Part shown: in pieces, positions 5,537-5,696 of the stretch
Layout: each line of letters opens with the position of its first letter
How positions within the stretch are numbered: the stretch's first letter is position 1
NCBI GenBank assembly: GCA_910585255.1
Contig: CAJUEI010000222.1
Coordinates: 1 to 5,696 of the forward strand
Source: an uncultured Lachnospiraceae bacterium
GTDB taxonomy: Bacteria; Bacillota; Clostridia; Lachnospirales; Lachnospiraceae
Direction: 5' to 3'
DNA length: 5,696 nucleotides
The notes under the pieces: model-generated
What the model saw: only the letters and a program-made list of their open reading frames with translations
What the model was told of the DNA's origin: nothing
Databases searched by the model: none
Made by a program: the position numbers and the translations under genes

Positions 5537-5696
5537 GGGGATGTTAGAGCGGAGGGGGACGCCGGAGCGGGAAAATGATTCCTCCCCGCTGTTCCGCTCT
5601 CCAGAAAGCAGAAAGTCTAATGCCTCTGAATTTAGGTATAATCAGCCGGACGGACCGGCACGCAATTCGCCTCTGCAGGAGGCTAAACACGTGCCT
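5537..5696 (+). repeat. Right copy of flanking inverted repeat (runs to the window end)
   Basis: This is the inverted partner of 15-181. Exact blocks are 5657-5696 (40 bp), 5610-5633 (24 bp) and 5588-5603 (16 bp). It is visibly richer in G and C than the operon and begins right after the operon terminator. Several pairings are possible on the + strand: AGAGCGGA/TCCGCTCT (5546-5553 with 5593-5600), AGCGGG/CCCGCT (5566-5571 with 5585-5590) and GCCGG/CCGGC (5645-5649 with 5655-5659). An open frame starts at ATG5541 (MLERRGTPERE...) and stays open to the window end. It lacks a well-spaced ribosome site and uses CGG, AGG and GGG codons unlike the operon. The element is probably cut by the window edge. 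Confidence 0.9.
5657..5695 (+). terminator. Two-tier hairpin at the outer end of the right repeat
   Basis: GGCACG (5657-5662) pairs with CGTGCC (5690-5695), and GCCTC (5669-5673) pairs with GAGGC (5679-5683). The hairpin is identical to the one at the left end, here reading rightward. Only one T is visible before the window ends, so the T run needed for termination cannot be confirmed. Confidence 0.4.

Noticed and set aside
5541..5696. Open frame on + from ATG5541 to the window end (52 codons, no stop)
   Set aside because: It lies wholly in the repeat, uses codons unlike the operon, has no properly spaced ribosome site, and the left copy is frameshifted. Being open over 156 bases in GC-richer DNA is weak evidence.
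15..5696. The operon as cargo of a composite transposon bounded by inverted repeats
   Set aside because: No transposase or recombinase is present, the cargo is a core chromosomal operon with matching composition and its own operator and terminator, and the copies are diverged. Two independent intergenic repeat copies are the simpler reading.

Overview
The window carries a complete class I heat-shock operon, hrcA-grpE-dnaK-dnaJ, on the + strand (431-5426). It suggests a low-GC Gram-positive bacterium of the class Clostridia, most likely Lachnospiraceae or a close relative. The reasons are the gene order with hrcA first, a canonical CIRCE operator under a sigma-A-type promoter, a DnaK lacking the roughly 24-residue nucleotide-domain segment found in Gram-negative DnaKs, A/T-rich codon use, and the sequence character of HrcA and GrpE. 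The family-level placement is inference from sequence style; no search was run.

Layout. 1-320 has no convincing gene: it holds one copy of an approximately 165-bp repeat (15-181) and then AT-rich DNA. 321-391 is the control region: a -35/-10 pair with an extended -10, followed by a perfect CIRCE (9-bp arms, 9-bp spacer). hrcA (repressor), grpE (nucleotide exchange factor) and dnaK (Hsp70) follow with short gaps and good ribosome binding sites. A 139-base gap containing two stem-loops separates dnaK from dnaJ (J-domain co-chaperone). dnaJ is followed by an AT-rich stem-loop and a strong intrinsic terminator (5491-5521). A second, inverted copy of the repeat (5537-5696) runs to the window end.

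How the genes work together. HrcA bound at CIRCE just downstream of the transcription start should block the operon. Stress that removes active HrcA releases transcription. DnaJ delivers unfolded clients to DnaK and triggers ATP hydrolysis, and GrpE resets DnaK by releasing ADP. The repressor is thus made from the same transcript it controls.

The proteins are ordinary. The unusual part is the flanks: the operon is bracketed by two inverted copies of a GC-richer repeat. Their outermost 40 bp are identical, and they form a two-tier hairpin that, in the left copy, is followed by a T run pointing out of the window. This looks like a dispersed intergenic element of unknown family, perhaps a structured RNA or a small non-autonomous mobile element. 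Both window ends lie in it, so they may also be contig breakpoints. The usual neighbours in related genomes (hemW upstream, prmA downstream) are not in this window.
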